Assembly (NCBI GenBank): GCA_900074885.1 | Contig: FJUW01000076.1 | Coordinates: forward strand, 219,995 to 283,994 | Length of the DNA stretch: 64,000 nt | Source of the DNA: Rhynchosporium graminicola | Lineage: Eukaryota; Ascomycota; Leotiomycetes; Helotiales; Ploettnerulaceae | Direction: 5' to 3' | Shown here: in pieces, positions 61,892 through 64,000 of the stretch | Layout: each line of letters begins with the position of its first letter | Position numbering within the stretch: position 1 is the first letter of the stretch | Position numbers and translations under genes: made by a program | The notes under the pieces: generated by a model | What the model saw: only the letters and a program-made list of their open reading frames with translations | The model's database searches: none | Told to the model about the DNA's origin: nothing

Positions 61892-62065
61892 CAAAGCGCT
61901 ATTATCTAAAGTAAAGTTAAAAAGAAAGAGTAGTTCTTCTATATATAAGATAAGATTATATTATCCTTACGCGCTTTAACCCTTATTATTAAACTAATAT
62001 AAAATAAGGATTACGCTTCTATAGTTAGATTCTTACTTTCTTTTAATACTAAGTATTACTATAAC

Positions 62066-62218
62066 TATGACAGCGCATGGTATACGTGGCAGATACGGGC
62101 CAGTATCGGTGCCTTAGGTATACCCTCCTTATATATATAGAAGGTGCAGACTCCTTTAGAGCTCTGTATCTTTCTGTTTCCTTTGTACTAGACTATATAA
62201 GATCGCTCTTAGCCTCCC
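62066..62218 (+). repeat. Partial LTR of an A-related subfamily
   Basis: Starts TATGACAGCGCATGG, a different 5' part from family A. It converges with A in the segment ACTATATAAGATCGCTCTTAGC. It is inserted in A2 (left flank ATAAC) and interrupted at 62219 by the LTR of A3, so its 3' end is off the window. Confidence 0.7.
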
Positions 62219-62486
62219 TGTGACGATAGCTCACCTGAATGTCACATGAGAAGAAGGATAGATAATAGGGCCCGAGTTCATAGGTATCCCGGCAGAACTA
62301 GTATCCGACTCGGTATAGTATCGGACTAGTACTGGTATATATATATAAGGTGCTTTATACTCTATCTCTCTTCTTCTTTCTTCCTTATCTTTTTATTTCC
62401 TTCGTAGTAGACTATATAAGATCGCTCTTAGCTTCTCTACTTGTTTATTCTTACTTATATATTACTTTAAGTCTTATATCGTTATA
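62219..62486 (+). repeat. 5' LTR of A3 (268 bp)
   Basis: Same length and ends as the other family A LTRs, with the TATA-like box near 62340. It is inserted within the related LTR at 62066-62218. Confidence 0.9.
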
Positions 62487-64000
62487 TTAAATAAAAAGAT
62501 TAAGATAGCTAGAGATAGCTTACTATAATATCTTACTACTAAGTTAGTTATTCGATAACTACTTATATATAGCTAAGATATTAGAGATCTCTCGGATAAT
62601 TATAAATTAGGGTTTAATTTAGCTTATTATAAATAGTATAATAGAGGAGGTCTTCGCTAACGCTCCTTTAATAACTCCCTTAGTATAAAGGAATTATGGA
62701 TAGATTTTGAAGAAGGTATAATAAATACCCCGGAACTTTAACTTCTATATATCGCCGCCGAAATAGCCCTAATATACTTCTTTTTAAGCTACTATTATAG
62801 CTCTTAACTAATAAACTAGAGACTACTCTAGTTCTAAGGGAACCTAACGCGATCCCTCCCGCTCTACTTTCGAACCTAATCTATTATACTTTTCCTTACT
62901 CTAAATATCTCTTACTCTAGAGAATATTAATACCTTATTAAGGAAGTACTAACTAAGAGGGAAAGGAAAATAAAAGCGAAATTCACTAGGAGTATAATCG
63001 CTAAGTACTCTTATTATTATAGGTAACTCGAACCTGATCTATTCTCTCTTATAATAATTAGTAGACTAAGAGGAAAAGAATAACTCTCTAGAAGATACTA
63101 TAGATAAACTAATCTCTATATAAGATAAGTTCCTTATAAGAGTCTCTTACTTATCTTCGACTCTCTTACTAGAACTAATACTATAATTTCCGCGTATAGT
63201 AGAGTTTAATAACTTAATAAACTCTATTCTAATACGTAATACTAAGAGAGAGGATACTATTCCTAATAAACTATCTCCTTCTCCCGGCGCCGAATCGGTA
63301 GAGTTATGCCCTAGGAAGTCTTATCTTACTAAGAAGATCTTACTCTTAGATAATAGATTAGACTCTACTTTCTTCTAATAGAGAGTATCGATACGAGACT
63401 AGCTAGCTATAAATACTAACTACTACTCTAGAGACTTCTCCCGGCGCGTTCTCGTATAGAGGCTAGTTACTAGATTAGCTAAAGAGTATCTTACGCTTTA
63501 GTATCTCGCTAATAAGTTTAAAACTAGTAATAAAATAATCTCCTTATTAGAGGAGAACTTTCTTACTAGTTTAGAGGAAGATAACTACTATAACGCTTTC
63601 TACTACCTGGAAATATAATAACCTAGCTATATACGCGAGACTTTCGCTAAGTTTTATAATTAATTTTAAAGCGCTACTATCTAAGGTAAAGTTAAAAAGA
63701 AAGAGTAGTTCTTTTATATATAGAATAAGATTATATTATCCTTACGCGCTTTAACTCTTATTATTAAACTAACGTAGAATAAGGATTACGCTTCTATAGT
63801 TAGATCTTTACTTTCTTTTAATACTAAGTATCGCTATAACTTAGAATATACTCATCCTGAGAAAGTTACTACCTAGGTATAGTACTATAAGCCTATTATT
63901 ACTACTACGACTACTACTAGTTCTACCTCTTACTAGTCCTTAAGCTTAGCTCCTCGATAAACTACTCTTATACTATATATATATACTTCTACCCCGGTAT
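62219..64000 (+). mobile_element. Family A retrotransposon, 5' part (copy A3), continuing past the right edge
   Basis: The 5' LTR is 62219-62486 (268 bp, begins TGTGACGATAGC with the TG intact). It is followed by internal sequence colinear with A1 from 39766 to about 41280. The gag region has no open frame. Confidence 0.88.

Larger units (their letters stand above)
52948..62065 (+). mobile_element. Family A retrotransposon, 5' part, with three nested insertions (copy A2)
   Basis: The 5' LTR runs 52948-53455 and is 268 bp once the solo B LTR and its 5-bp duplication are removed. Internal sequence follows at 53456-53530, resumes at 60271 after element D, is split again by the solo LTR 61386-61891, and continues to 62065 where an A-like LTR is inserted. 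The 3' half is not in the window. Confidence 0.85.

Noticed and set aside
1..64000. CRISPR arrays, bacterial-type operons, rRNA or tRNA genes
   Set aside because: No regularly spaced repeats or RNA-gene signatures were seen; the sequence is eukaryotic (fungal).

Overview
The window is from a filamentous ascomycete (Pezizomycotina). The evidence is short introns (43-60 nt) with CTRAY-type branch points, fungal P450 and secreted-protein families, and two AT-rich flanks of LTR retrotransposons whose pol frames are full of TAA/TAG codons, the footprint of repeat-induced point mutation (RIP). I cannot fix the genus.

Layout. 1-4440: AT-rich block holding an LTR element (family A, reverse) inserted in a Ty3/Gypsy element (family B, reverse), which sits in a pogo/Fot1-like DNA transposon remnant. 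About 4440-34370: a normal-composition island with nearly all intact genes. 34370-64000: a nested pile of RIP-degraded LTR retrotransposons (families A, B, C, D, an A-like subfamily and one young solo LTR). Many LTR edges could be placed to the base from paired LTR lengths and 5-bp target-site duplications.

The island contains a triterpenoid glycoside biosynthetic gene cluster (5411-21984). Its core is a 1279-aa protein (12940-16829, minus) that fuses a squalene-hopene-type class II cyclase to a sterol-glucosyltransferase-like GT1 domain. This is the architecture of enfumafungin synthase (EfuA) and fuscoatroside synthase (FsoA). Around it lie two CYP7/CYP8-like P450s (5411-7195 plus; 8125-9872 minus), one more conventional fungal P450 (18748-20548 plus, with a GC-AG intron), a wax-synthase/MBOAT-type O-acyltransferase (11240-12599 plus), and a small DUF4267-like membrane protein (21490-21984 plus). 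The inferred pathway is cyclisation of (oxido)squalene to a pentacyclic scaffold, glycosylation by the same polypeptide, several oxidations, and O-acetylation. No transcription factor, transporter or further tailoring enzyme is visible, so the pathway may be shorter than that of enfumafungin or have genes elsewhere.

Downstream are a Cys-rich small secreted protein (24926-25465), a secreted LVIVD-repeat protein (28652-30481), and several decayed gene remnants. Short inverted-repeat elements (MITE-like) recur between the cluster genes, and a ~60-bp sequence is shared about 290 bp upstream of two of the P450 start codons.
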